Below, one piece after another: positions 8,922-17,946 of a DNA stretch of 64,000 nucleotides. Where the stretch lies: assembly GCA_903945495.1 (NCBI GenBank), contig CAJAVU010000107.1, positions 62,001 through 126,000 of the forward strand. Reading direction: 5' to 3'. Every line of letters starts with the position of its first letter. The stretch's first letter is position 1. Origin of the DNA: an uncultured Flavobacteriales bacterium (GTDB lineage: Bacteria; Bacteroidota; Bacteroidia; Flavobacteriales_D; Crocinitomicaceae). Made by a program: the position numbers and the translations under genes. The notes beneath the pieces are model-generated. The model was given only the letters and a program-made list of their open reading frames with translations, searched no databases and had not been told where the DNA came from.

Positions 8922-9652
8922 GACAGTTGGCAGTCATATTTTTTCTTTTAATTGGTTTCGGATCCTATTCGCAAGAATGGCGCGATTCCTTAAAAGTGGC
9001 GCGTGATGCTTACAAGAAACAGGAATATCCAAAAGCATTCAAATACTATCAGTCAGCACAAAAAAAGGCACCTTCAGATATTGACTTGTCCGATGAAATG
9101 GGACAATCTGCTTACAAAGCAAGAGAATTTGAAAAAGCGGAGAAGATTTACCAACAAAGTGCAGCTTCTAAAAAAGATGCAAGCTCAAAAGCAAAATCGT
9201 ATCACAACATGGGCAATTCACGCATGCAATCGAAAGATTACAATGGTGCAATTGATGCTTACAAAGAAGCTTTGCGCAACAATCCAAAAGATGAACAAAC
9301 ACGCTACAATCTTTCTGAAGCAATTCGTCGTTTGAAAGATGAACAAAAAAAGAATTCCAATCAAAACGAGGATAACCAAAATAATCAGAATCAGAACAAG
9401 AACAAGAATCAGAATCAAAATCAGAACCAAAACAATTCTGGAGGTCAAGGAAAACAAAACAATCAATCGCAAAGCAAAAATCAACAAGGCGGAAATCAGG
9501 AGAAATCTGGCAATGGAAATCAATCGAAACTTCCGAACAAAACGGTTGAACGCATGTTAGATAATTTGATGAAAGCTGAAGCTGCTACCAAACGTAAAAT
9601 GAATGGAAACGGAGCAGGCGGAAGTACAACAACATCGGGGAAAGACTGGTAA
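8918..9652 (+). CDS. batC: BatC, TPR protein with Asn/Gln-rich linker
   Basis: An exported 244-residue protein. After a signal peptide (1-18, ending GSYSQ) come about three tetratricopeptide repeats (20-135; the clearest contains YHNMGNSRMQSKDYNGAIDAY). Residues 140-205 are an extreme Asn/Gln/Lys tract with runs of NQN, encoded by near-repetitive AAT/CAG/AAC codons. A short conserved tail (KTVERMLDNLMKAEA) follows. This is the normal BatC architecture; the linker is a flexible spacer and prone to slippage. It overlaps batB by 4 nt and batD by 1 nt. Confidence 0.88.
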   Translation: MRQLAVIFFLLIGFGSYSQEWRDSLKVARDAYKKQEYPKAFKYYQSAQKKAPSDIDLSDEMGQSAYKAREFEKAEKIYQQSAASKKDASSKAKSYHNMGNSRMQSKDYNGAIDAYKEALRNNPKDEQTRYNLSEAIRRLKDEQKKNSNQNEDNQNNQNQNKNKNQNQNQNQNNSGGQGKQNNQSQSKNQQGGNQEKSGNGNQSKLPNKTVERMLDNLMKAEAATKRKMNGNGAGGSTTTSGKDW

Positions 9653-11373
9653 TGAAACAAGCATTTTTACATAGCGTATTTTTATTTGTGGCACTTTGCT
9701 CCTTTGGGCAAAAACCAATCGTTATTTTGGAAGTTGAACCGAAAGAAGCGGAAGTTGGTGAAATGCTTACAATTACCGTACGCGCCAATGTACAAGGTGA
9801 AATTGACGTCGATTTACCGAGCGGATTCATTCATGGCTATGAAATCATGAACGGGATGAATCAAGAAATTGATTACAATACCGGTAAAGTGATCAATTAT
9901 TTCTACTTATCACAAAATGGAGCAATGCCAAAGGCTGGAACCTTCAAATTTGGACCTGCTTACGTAAAACGTGGAAACAAAGTTTATCGATCTAACACTG
10001 TTACTGTTACCATTCGCAAAGAAAACACTGCTCCTGTTACAAATGGAAATGAAATTTCTGCCAAGCAATTACGTCAACCTGCATTTGGAATCATTGAAAA
10101 ATCCAAATCTGTTATTTACGAAGGTGAACCACTGATTTTAAACGCAAAAGTCTATTCAATTTTTGACCCTTCGCATTTGGAAGATTATCAAGAATATAAA
10201 TTGGATGGAGCGCTTGACAAACACGACATTACAACTAGTTCACGAATTACTGTTCGCGAAGAAAAAGTTAAACGCAATACCTATTATGCGTTCGAACATG
10301 ATAAGAAGGTAATCTTTCCAATTGGAACAGGAAAATTCACCATCGAACCCTTCAAGTTAATGTTGCGCAGAGGAATTGAAGGCGTTCCGATTACTTCGTC
10401 GAGCACAGCAATTGAAGTAAAACCACTTCCTGGAAATGCTCCGAAAGATTTTATTGGTGGTGTGGGCGTTTTTACTGTTACAAGTTCAATCGACCAAACA
10501 AAATTAAAACAAGGGGATGTCTTCACGCTGATTGTTGAAGTTGCTGGATACGGGAATTTGCAAAACATCAGTGAACCAAAATTGAACTTACCGAAAGGTT
10601 TTGTGGTGTATGGAGATGCGATTGTAAAAGAAGAGATTTCTTTTACGAGCCGAGGTGCGGAAGGAAAAATCACGTATGAATACAACATTCAAGTGACAAA
10701 ATATGGTGAACTGGTATTTCCAGAAACAACCTTGTCTTATTTCGATCCGTTCAAAGAACAATACGTTCAAATTAGAACGGAACCAGCGACCTTGAGTGTT
10801 CAGAAAAATGCTGGATTTAAAATTTCAGACAATTCGACAAGCACGTTGGTTGAAAGCAAGGGCCAAGACATTTTTCCGTTCAAAACGTCGAATGAAGTAT
10901 CCACTGAACACAGTTCAATTGTGCATTCTCCAGTATTCTGGGCGGGTGTAACAGTTCCTGTTTTGTTTGGACTCTTCTTAGGTTTATTCTGGCGTAAACG
11001 CGAAGAAAATGTAGAACATGTTGTTAAAAAGCAAGAAAAACAACAAGCAAAAGTTGGAATACAAAACGTCTTTAGTGAAGCTGAAAATGCACTGAGCAAT
11101 CAAGATTACACCAATTATTATGGTTTAATAGAAAAAGGCTTGCAACGTTCAATGGGCTTGTATTTGCGCAATGACGATTCGATTATCTTAAGTAAATCAA
11201 CCATTCTTGAAGAATTGCGCTTGAAAAATGTGGACGCTGCAAAAATCGCAGCACTTCAACAATTATTTACTTCATGTGAAGAAGCAAGATATGGTTTTGG
11301 AGTAAGTCCAGAAAACAGAGATGCATTAATTGTTTCAGCTAAACAAATCTCACAATCAATTTTGAAAGCATGA
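9652..11373 (+). CDS. batD: BatD, periplasmic/membrane Bat protein
   Basis: A 573-residue BatD family protein (oxygen-tolerance domain). Signal peptide 1-18 (ending CSFGQ), then a long tandem beta-sandwich region beginning VILEVEPKEAEVGEMLTITV with the family phrase IYEGEPLILNAKVYS. One transmembrane helix (about 428-445, VFWAGVTVPVLFGLFLGLFW) separates it from a cytoplasmic helical tail of about 120 residues. The length fits BatD of Bacteroidota. It shares one base with the batC stop and overlaps batE by 4 nt. Confidence 0.88.
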   Translation: MKQAFLHSVFLFVALCSFGQKPIVILEVEPKEAEVGEMLTITVRANVQGEIDVDLPSGFIHGYEIMNGMNQEIDYNTGKVINYFYLSQNGAMPKAGTFKFGPAYVKRGNKVYRSNTVTVTIRKENTAPVTNGNEISAKQLRQPAFGIIEKSKSVIYEGEPLILNAKVYSIFDPSHLEDYQEYKLDGALDKHDITTSSRITVREEKVKRNTYYAFEHDKKVIFPIGTGKFTIEPFKLMLRRGIEGVPITSSSTAIEVKPLPGNAPKDFIGGVGVFTVTSSIDQTKLKQGDVFTLIVEVAGYGNLQNISEPKLNLPKGFVVYGDAIVKEEISFTSRGAEGKITYEYNIQVTKYGELVFPETTLSYFDPFKEQYVQIRTEPATLSVQKNAGFKISDNSTSTLVESKGQDIFPFKTSNEVSTEHSSIVHSPVFWAGVTVPVLFGLFLGLFWRKREENVEHVVKKQEKQQAKVGIQNVFSEAENALSNQDYTNYYGLIEKGLQRSMGLYLRNDDSIILSKSTILEELRLKNVDAAKIAALQQLFTSCEEARYGFGVSPENRDALIVSAKQISQSILKA

Positions 11374-12107
11374 AAAGTCTAAGCATTTTTCTAGCAATTT
11401 TCAGCTTTACATGTAGCTCTTTTTTACATGCAAATTCATTTGATGATGGTTTGAAAGCTGCCAATGAAAAAAACTACAAACAAGCAATTCATGAGTTTGA
11501 AGAAGTTGCCAAGGAAGAGCCAGAAAATAGTGCCGCATTCTATAATTTAGGGAACGCTTATTACAAGAATAAAGAATTTGGAAAAGCAATCTGGGCATAT
11601 GAAACGTCGATTAAATTGAATCCGAAAAATGCTGAGGCGCCAGTAAACATAGAATTGTGTTACCGTGAATTAACGAATGGTAATTCGTGGCAACCGAGTA
11701 TTAGCGGCCTTCAACGTATGATTTATGGAATTGGTTCTACAACTTGGGCGATTCTTTCCATTCTCATTAGCTGTCTAATTGGTTATTCCGTTTTTTCACT
11801 TTTAAAGCATAAAAACACTCCTTGGAAACGTTTTCATGTTATGGCCTTGTTTGGTGAATCGATTCTATTTATAGGCTTTTTAATCGCCGCAAATAGTTCT
11901 GCCAACTATCCAGCCAATCACGATTATGGAATAATTACCGCAAAAACAAGTTCATGCTATTTGGATGAAACCACAAAATCATCTGATTTCACAATCAATG
12001 AAGGAGCCAAAGTGCATATTCTTTCTGAAAAAGCAAATCGCGTAGAAGTTGAATTGTTGGAAGGTCGAAAAGTATTCATTTCGAAAAAGGATTTACGCAT
12101 CATCTAA
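11370..12107 (+). CDS. batE: BatE, TPR plus SH3-like protein
   Basis: The last gene of the Bat operon. The 245-residue protein has a signal peptide (1-21), two TPR units (22-90, including NLGNAYYKNKEFGKAIWAYE), two membrane helices (about 118-138 and 152-171) and a C-terminal SH3-like segment (LDETTKSSDFTINEGAKVHI...). This is the standard BatE order. No terminator is visible; rlmN starts 46 bp later with its own promoter box. Confidence 0.87.
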   Translation: MKSLSIFLAIFSFTCSSFLHANSFDDGLKAANEKNYKQAIHEFEEVAKEEPENSAAFYNLGNAYYKNKEFGKAIWAYETSIKLNPKNAEAPVNIELCYRELTNGNSWQPSISGLQRMIYGIGSTTWAILSILISCLIGYSVFSLLKHKNTPWKRFHVMALFGESILFIGFLIAANSSANYPANHDYGIITAKTSSCYLDETTKSSDFTINEGAKVHILSEKANRVEVELLEGRKVFISKKDLRII

Positions 12108-12138
12108 ATTCAAGCGGTAATATTCCCTTGCAATTCTT

Positions 12139-12146
12139 TACCTTTG
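12139..12146 (+). promoter_or_regulatory. -7 box of rlmN, nearly leaderless
   Basis: A perfect TAccTTTG ends 7 bp before the rlmN ATG. With the start point about 4 nt after the box, the mRNA leader would be only a few nucleotides. No TTG -33 element was found. Confidence 0.65.
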
Positions 12147-12153
12147 CACTTCA

Positions 12154-13233
12154 ATGAGTCAAAACAAAGCAAATATTCGCAATTTTTCGTTCGAGGAACT
12201 GAAGGCTTCCATGGAAGTTTTGGGTGAAAAATCATTTCGCTCTAAACAAGTCTATGAATGGCTGTGGAAGAAAAATGCAGCGTCATTTGAAGAAATGTCC
12301 AATCTCAGCAAAGACCTTCGCTCGAAACTGGAAGAACATTACTTTATTGACCATATCAAGTTGGATGATCAACAAATCAGTTCCGACAAAACCATTAAAT
12401 GTGCATTTTCTGTTGAAGAAAACAAAGTGGTTGAAGGCGTTTTAATTCCAACGACTTCACGCACAACGGCTTGTATTTCTTCTCAAGTTGGATGTAGTTT
12501 GGCGTGTACGTTTTGTGCAACTGGTCGCTTAAAACTGATGCGTAATTTAACAGCTGGAGAAATCGTTGACCAAGTTGTTTACTTGAGAGATCAAGCTGAA
12601 AATCGTTATAATACTCCTTTGACAAACATTGTGTACATGGGAATGGGTGAACCGTTGTTGAATTACAAAAACGTTCTTCGCTCGGTTGAAATGATTACTT
12701 CAGAAGAAGGATTGGGAATGTCACCAAAACGCATTACTGTTTCAACAGCTGGAATTGCAAAAATGATCCGAAAATTGGGCGATGATGAAGTGAAATTCAA
12801 TCTTGCGCTTTCCTTGCACGCTGCAAATGATAAAAAACGCAGTCACATTATGGAAATCAATGATTCAAATAACTTGACTGAATTATCGGATGCCTTGCGT
12901 TATTTCCATCAAAAAACTGATTCCCGTGTAACCTTCGAATACATCATTTTCAAAGACTTTAACGATCAAATCGAAGACGCACAAGAATTAGCAGAATTTG
13001 CGAAATGTGTTCCTTGTAAAATCAACATCATCGAATACAACCCAATCGACGACAGTGAATTCCAACAAGCGGATCGCTCAAAAGTGGATAATTTCGCTTC
13101 CTATTTAGAATCCAAAAACCTTGTTGTAAACGTTCGCAGAAGCCGTGGAAAGGACATTGACGCTGCTTGTGGACAATTAGCAAACAAGAACAAAGCGATT
13201 TTAAAAGAAGAACGTGTTTTGAAGGCAAAATAA
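12154..13233 (+). CDS. rlmN: 23S rRNA (adenine2503-C2)/tRNA (adenine37-C2) methyltransferase
   Basis: Radical SAM enzyme that methylates C2 of A2503 in 23S rRNA and A37 of some tRNAs. The 4Fe-4S ligands Cys114, Cys118 and Cys121 are in GCSLACTFCATG. Cys339 in DAACGQL is the catalytic cysteine that carries the methyl group. GMGEPLLNY and the RITVSTAGI block complete the family signature. The 359-residue length is normal. It is monocistronic or the start of a small group with the next gene, each with its own -7 box almost touching the start codon. Confidence 0.97.
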   Translation: MSQNKANIRNFSFEELKASMEVLGEKSFRSKQVYEWLWKKNAASFEEMSNLSKDLRSKLEEHYFIDHIKLDDQQISSDKTIKCAFSVEENKVVEGVLIPTTSRTTACISSQVGCSLACTFCATGRLKLMRNLTAGEIVDQVVYLRDQAENRYNTPLTNIVYMGMGEPLLNYKNVLRSVEMITSEEGLGMSPKRITVSTAGIAKMIRKLGDDEVKFNLALSLHAANDKKRSHIMEINDSNNLTELSDALRYFHQKTDSRVTFEYIIFKDFNDQIEDAQELAEFAKCVPCKINIIEYNPIDDSEFQQADRSKVDNFASYLESKNLVVNVRRSRGKDIDAACGQLANKNKAILKEERVLKAK

Positions 13234-13279
13234 ATTTGATTTAACACTTTTTATTTAGCAAAAAACATAATCAATCTCG

Positions 13280-13287
13280 TATATTTG
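13280..13287 (+). promoter_or_regulatory. -7 box of polyprenyl synthase gene, leaderless
   Basis: A perfect TAtaTTTG ends 4 bp before the ATG at 13292, predicting a leaderless transcript. There is no TTG at 17-23 bp upstream; a TTTAG at 13254 is the nearest candidate. Confidence 0.6.
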
Positions 13288-13291
13288 TGTC

Positions 13292-14263
13292 ATGTTGAGT
13301 GTAAAGGAGATAATGGCGCCAATCGATTCAGAAATGAACGAATTCGAAGTTCGTTTTCGTGAAAGTATGAAATCGAAAGTTCCCCTACTCGATAAAATCA
13401 CGCACTACATCATTCGCCGTAAAGGCAAGCAAATGCGTCCAATGTTTATTTTCTTGACAGCCAAAATGTTAGGAGAAATGAATGACAAAGCATACGACGC
13501 AGCATCATTGGTTGAATTATTGCACACGGCTTCACTTGTACATGATGATGTTGTTGATGACGCCAACGAACGCAGAGGATTCTTCTCAGTAAACGCATTG
13601 TGGAAAAACAAAATTGCAGTACTTGTTGGTGATTTTATGCTGTCACGCGTATTGCTACTTTCCATCGAAAAAAACAATGTTCGCTTACTTGAAATCGTTG
13701 CTCGCGCTGTGCGTGAAATGAGTGAAGGTGAATTGTTGCAAATTGAAAAGGCGCGCAGACTTGACATTACAGAAGAAGTTTATTTTGATGTCATTCGTCA
13801 AAAAACAGCTTCCTTGATTGCTACTTGTTGTGAATCTGGCGCTGTTGCTGTTGATCGTGAGGATATGGCTCCTTCCATGCGCAAATTCGGTGAATTGGTT
13901 GGATTGGCCTTTCAAGTAAAAGACGATATTTTCGATTACGGAACACCGGGAAACATAGGTAAACCGACTGGAATCGATATTCGTGAGCGTAAAATGACGC
14001 TTCCCTTGATTTACACGCTGAATACAGCACCAATTGAAGTTAAAAAGGAACTGATCAACATTGTGAAAAACCACAATGAAAATCCAAAAAAAGTGCAACG
14101 AGCTATCGAATTGGTGCATCAACACGGTGGCATCGCATACGCACACAAAAAAATGATGGAATTGAAAGAAGAAGCGATGAACATGCTTACGGACATTCCA
14201 GATTCTGAAGCAAAACGCTCTATTATCGGGCTTGTTGAATACACTACATTACGCGAAAAATAA
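13292..14263 (+). CDS. All-trans polyprenyl-diphosphate synthase
   Basis: Adds isopentenyl diphosphate units to make the long isoprenoid tail, in this group presumably for menaquinone. The first Asp-rich motif is D85-D-x-x-D89 (LVHDDVVDD) and the second D211-D-x-x-D215 (KDDIFDYG). A small residue (Ala80) five positions before the first motif, where short-chain synthases carry aromatics, argues for a long product. The 323-residue length fits IspB/HepT-like enzymes. The exact chain length cannot be read from sequence. A lipoprotein gene and dnaG follow closely (11 bp, then 1-nt overlap). Confidence 0.92.
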   Translation: MLSVKEIMAPIDSEMNEFEVRFRESMKSKVPLLDKITHYIIRRKGKQMRPMFIFLTAKMLGEMNDKAYDAASLVELLHTASLVHDDVVDDANERRGFFSVNALWKNKIAVLVGDFMLSRVLLLSIEKNNVRLLEIVARAVREMSEGELLQIEKARRLDITEEVYFDVIRQKTASLIATCCESGAVAVDREDMAPSMRKFGELVGLAFQVKDDIFDYGTPGNIGKPTGIDIRERKMTLPLIYTLNTAPIEVKKELINIVKNHNENPKKVQRAIELVHQHGGIAYAHKKMMELKEEAMNMLTDIPDSEAKRSIIGLVEYTTLREK

Positions 14264-14274
14264 ATTCAATAAAC

Positions 14275-14682
14275 ATGAAACAAATCGTTGCATTTTTAAT
14301 GTTGGCGCTTTTAGTCAGCTGCTCTAGTGAAGAAGAGAAAGAAGATACAAAGCCTGTAAAAGAAGAAGTTCTTGTAGAGGTGAAAAATGGTGTTTACTAT
14401 GAATGGTATCCTGGAAAAAAACAGTTGAAATACAAAGGCGCACAAACCAAAGACAAAAAACGTGACGGTATCTGGACATTCTACTCTGAAAACGGAGATG
14501 AATTATCTGTTACTGCATACGAAAAAGGAATGCGTGAAGGATTTACAGTTGTAAAATATCCTACCGGAGTTGTGCATTATCGTGGTGAATACCACAACGA
14601 TCAAATGGTTGGTGTTTGGACAACCTTCGATCCAAAAGGAAAAGTTGAATCAGAAAAAGATTGGGGCCATCCAGCTGAATAA
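14275..14682 (+). CDS. MORN-like repeat lipoprotein
   Basis: A 135-residue lipoprotein: signal peptide with lipobox LVSC (Cys16), an acidic stalk, then three YwqK/MORN-like repeats of the type YYEWYPGKKQLKYKGA, WTFYSENGDELSVTAYEKG and YHNDQMVGVWTTFDPKGK. Such repeats are common in Bacteroidota envelope proteins and are often misnamed as antitoxins; no toxin gene is near. Its stop codon overlaps the dnaG start (TAATG), so it is translationally coupled to the primase, which is probably coincidental to function. Confidence 0.82.
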   Translation: MKQIVAFLMLALLVSCSSEEEKEDTKPVKEEVLVEVKNGVYYEWYPGKKQLKYKGAQTKDKKRDGIWTFYSENGDELSVTAYEKGMREGFTVVKYPTGVVHYRGEYHNDQMVGVWTTFDPKGKVESEKDWGHPAE

Positions 14683-16649
14683 TGTCTAAAATTCCACCAC
14701 ATATCATTGATGACATCATGCAAACTTCTCGTATTGAGGAGGTGATTGGTGAATTCGTTAATTTGAAGCGTGCTGGATCAAATTTAAAAGGTTTAAGTCC
14801 GTTTACCGACGAGAAAACGCCATCGTTTGTGGTGTCTCCTGCTAAGCAAATCTTTAAATGTTTCTCAACAAGTAAAGGTGGTTCTGTTGTAACCTTCTTA
14901 ATGGAAAAGGAACATTTTTCGTATCCTGAAGCCTTGCGTTGGCTTGCAGATAAATACGGAATTCAAATTCCTGAAGATGAACCAGCAACTGCTGAAGAAT
15001 TAGCAGCAATTACCGAACGCGAAAGTTTACACATCATCAATGAATTTGCGAAAACGCATTTCATGCACAACTTACTCGAAACAGAAGAAGGTGCAGCTGT
15101 CGGACTTTCGTATTTCGAAGAGCGTGGATTCAGAAAAGACATCATTCAAAAATTTCAATTGGGATATTGCTTAAATGTCAGCGATGATTTCACAAAAGCA
15201 GCTCAAAAGAAAGGGTATAAATTAGAATATTTAGAGAAAGTCGGATTGGTCAAATCAAAAGATGATCGCCACTTCGATTTCTTCCGCGGAAGAGTTATGT
15301 TCCCAATCCACAGCGTTTCTGGACGCGTGCTAGGCTTTGGTGGACGAACACTCATAACCGATAAAAAAATTGCGAAATACTTCAATTCGCCTGAAAGTAT
15401 CATTTACAACAAAAGTGAAATCTTGTACGGTTTACACTTTTCGAAGGGTGATATTATCAAATACGACAATTGCTTTTTGTGTGAAGGTTACACCGATGTG
15501 ATTTCCATGTTTCAAGCGGGAATTCAAAATGTGGTTTCCTCTTCTGGTACTTCGCTCACGAAGGATCAAATAAAATTAATTCGCCGTTACACCCAAAACA
15601 TTACCATTCTTTACGATGGTGATGCAGCTGGAATCAAAGCTTCTTTCCGCGGAATTGATTTGATTCTTGAAGAAGGAATGAATGTGAAAGTGGTCTTGTT
15701 CCCTGAAGGAGAAGATCCTGATTCATATTCAAAAAAGGCTTCAACGACTGAATTAGAAAATTACATCAAAGAACACACACAAGATTTCATTTCGTTTAAG
15801 GCCGATATTCTTCTGAAGGATGGAGAAGCCGACCCAATTAAACGAGCGGAATTAATTCGTGAAATCGTGCATTCTGTTGCCTTGATTCCTGATCAAATTA
15901 CACGACAAGTCTATCTACAACAGATTGCTTCTCAATTTGATATCAGCGAGCAAATCATTTCGAGTGAATTGATAAAATTGCGTAAAGGTGTTGTTGCGAA
16001 ACAATTGCAAGAACCTGAAATTCTTGATTTACCCGTTGAAAAACAAGCTGAAACATTTATTCCTGAAACAGGTGCGAATGCAAAAGAAGCTTCCTTGCAC
16101 GATGAATTCAATTTGATCAATCTCTTGATTAAATACGGAACGCGTGTGATAGAAATCGAACAATTCGATGAAAACGGTCAAGCACACAAAGTGGAAACAA
16201 GCATTATTGAATTGGTTCACTCTGAATTAGATCGCGACGAATTGACATTTAAGCATCCTTTGTGCGCAAAGATTTATGCAGTTTTCATCAATGGGTTAAA
16301 TGAAAATCAATTGTTTCAATCAAGCTATTTCAAACGCCTAGAAGATCAGGAAATCGTGCGGTTTGTTTCCGATATTGAATCAAACGACCATGAATTGAGT
16401 GCAGGTTGGTTTAGTAATTATAGCATTATCACACGTTCCGAATCCGATCGCTTAGAAGAAGCAATTATGAATTCCATTTACGGTTTCAAGGCAGCCAAAA
16501 TCGAGCAACGCATAAATGAAATTCGCGTTAAACTCCAAGAACCAAATCTTTCAGACGAAGAAATGATGGGATTATTGGCAGAACAAATGGCGTTTGAGCG
16601 TGTGAAACTCGTTTTTGCAGATAAATTAGGTCGAATAATTTTACGTTAA
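14682..16649 (+). CDS. dnaG: DNA primase with degenerate zinc finger
   Basis: Synthesises RNA primers at the replication fork. The 655 residues contain an N-terminal CHC2-type region, the primase core with EGYTDVIS and DGDAAG TOPRIM motifs, and a C-terminal helicase-interacting region. The zinc site is broken: in the segment 37-66 the family pattern CPFH...CFGC reads SPFT (Ser39, Thr42) and CFST (Cys60 kept, Thr63), so three of four ligands are missing. The fold and DEKTPSF motif remain. Loss of the zinc appears shared by Bacteroidota relatives as I recall them, so the gene is probably functional. Confidence 0.95.
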   Translation: MSKIPPHIIDDIMQTSRIEEVIGEFVNLKRAGSNLKGLSPFTDEKTPSFVVSPAKQIFKCFSTSKGGSVVTFLMEKEHFSYPEALRWLADKYGIQIPEDEPATAEELAAITERESLHIINEFAKTHFMHNLLETEEGAAVGLSYFEERGFRKDIIQKFQLGYCLNVSDDFTKAAQKKGYKLEYLEKVGLVKSKDDRHFDFFRGRVMFPIHSVSGRVLGFGGRTLITDKKIAKYFNSPESIIYNKSEILYGLHFSKGDIIKYDNCFLCEGYTDVISMFQAGIQNVVSSSGTSLTKDQIKLIRRYTQNITILYDGDAAGIKASFRGIDLILEEGMNVKVVLFPEGEDPDSYSKKASTTELENYIKEHTQDFISFKADILLKDGEADPIKRAELIREIVHSVALIPDQITRQVYLQQIASQFDISEQIISSELIKLRKGVVAKQLQEPEILDLPVEKQAETFIPETGANAKEASLHDEFNLINLLIKYGTRVIEIEQFDENGQAHKVETSIIELVHSELDRDELTFKHPLCAKIYAVFINGLNENQLFQSSYFKRLEDQEIVRFVSDIESNDHELSAGWFSNYSIITRSESDRLEEAIMNSIYGFKAAKIEQRINEIRVKLQEPNLSDEEMMGLLAEQMAFERVKLVFADKLGRIILR

Positions 16650-16650
16650 C

Positions 16651-17655
16651 ATGTTGAACAGTCTTTTATCATTCGTACTATCATTTCTAGGGAAATTATC
16701 TTTTTCCAATCAACAATTCAGTAACTTTCGCTTTCAACCCTTGAGTCAAGAAAGTTTCAATCAAGTTCCAGGAATGCCAGCTCCCTCAACTGAAGATACT
16801 TCATCTTTCTTTGATTTTCTTGATTTCAAATTAATCGATACCGACAAGTTTGATGTGAGTTTGTACGATATTATTGCTTTGGTCTTCATTTTCATTATGG
16901 CAAAAATGATCTTGAAAATTGTCAAAATCAACATCCGAAGAAAGTTTAGATCAAAAGAAGATTACAACAAAGCAACAGAGTTTGTTTACATTCAAATTGC
17001 CAAGTATATCATTTATCTTTTTGCAATCATTACCGCATTAAAAGCTGTTGATATCGATATTACGATTCTGTTGACCGGTTCTGCAGCATTGTTGGTTGGT
17101 ATTGGACTTGGACTGCAAGATGTGTTCAAAGATATGTTTTCTGGTTTGGTATTATTGTTTGAAGGAAATGTACGCGTTGGTGACATTGTTGAAATTTCGA
17201 ACGGTGGAAAAACTGAACCAATTGTCGCGAAAATTCTAAAAATCAACGTACGAACGACACAAATTGAAACCCGTGAAGGAAACGTGTTGATTATTCCAAA
17301 TGCCAAATTAACGCAAGAATACGTTGAAAACTGGAGTCACGGTTCGGAGTTGTCGCGTTTCAGAATTACTCTAACGGTTGAATACGGTTGTGATACCGAA
17401 ATGATTATCCGTCTTTTGAAACAAGCCGCTTACGCACATCCGAAAGTACGAAAAACGCATCCTGTAGATGTTCGTTTATCACATTTCGGAAACAATGGAT
17501 TAGACTTAGAACTCATTTTCTGGGCCGATCAAAGTTGGGACATCAACAACTACAAATCAGAAATTCGCTTCGAGATTGATCGTTTATTCAGAGAACATAA
17601 AGTCGCGATTCCATTCCCACAAACGACCGTTCACATGGGAAATCCAGCGCACTGA
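16651..17655 (+). CDS. mscS: MscS-family mechanosensitive channel
   Basis: A small-conductance channel that opens on osmotic downshock. The 334-residue protein has an N-terminal hydrophobic segment, transmembrane helices at about 70-90 and 115-135, the glycine/alanine-rich pore helix ITILLTGSAALLVGIGLGLQ (about 131-150), the conserved beta domain (EGNVRVGDIVEI, NAKLTQEYVENW) and a C-terminal cytoplasmic alpha/beta domain. It starts 1 bp after the dnaG stop. Downstream lies 290 bp of low-complexity DNA. Confidence 0.93.
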   Translation: MLNSLLSFVLSFLGKLSFSNQQFSNFRFQPLSQESFNQVPGMPAPSTEDTSSFFDFLDFKLIDTDKFDVSLYDIIALVFIFIMAKMILKIVKINIRRKFRSKEDYNKATEFVYIQIAKYIIYLFAIITALKAVDIDITILLTGSAALLVGIGLGLQDVFKDMFSGLVLLFEGNVRVGDIVEISNGGKTEPIVAKILKINVRTTQIETREGNVLIIPNAKLTQEYVENWSHGSELSRFRITLTVEYGCDTEMIIRLLKQAAYAHPKVRKTHPVDVRLSHFGNNGLDLELIFWADQSWDINNYKSEIRFEIDRLFREHKVAIPFPQTTVHMGNPAH

Positions 17656-17656
17656 T

Positions 17657-17945
17657 AAGGATTCAAAGGATTTGAAGGATTGAAGATTCAAAAATTTGAG
17701 AATTTGAAAATTTGAAAATTGAAGAATTTAAAAATTCGTAGACTTTCACGATTCAATTTCAACATCACATGAACCAATTAACGTTTTCATGAATAAACGA
17801 ATAAATGAGTAAATGAATTCATTTACAAGCCATGTTTTCAATGCTATACATCTAGTGTCAAATACAAAAAATTGTATGAAATGTTCGAATCATCAAATCA
17901 TCAAATCATCGAATCATCGAATCATCAAATTCTCGAATTTTCGAA
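17657..17945. repeat. Low-complexity intergenic phrase repeats
   Basis: Non-coding. The left part (17661-17735) is a drifting series of GATTCAAA, GGATTTGAAGG, AATTTGA units. The right part (about 17886-17945) is a near-perfect tandem of AATCATCA/GAATCATC with an 8-10 bp period, ending CTCGAATTTTCGAATC. Between them is text such as AAACGAATAAATGAGTAAATGAATT. No ORF, promoter or hairpin of note was seen. Confidence 0.7.
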
Positions 17946-17946
17946 T

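Noticed and set aside
9003-9560. Open frames overlapping batC in other frames on both strands
   Set aside because: They come from the low-complexity Asn/Gln tract and have Lys/Arg- or Ile-biased composition without family features.
14275-14682. Antitoxin of a toxin-antitoxin pair (name given to MORN/YwqK proteins)
   Set aside because: The protein is a lipoprotein, and the neighbours are a prenyl synthase and primase; no toxin.
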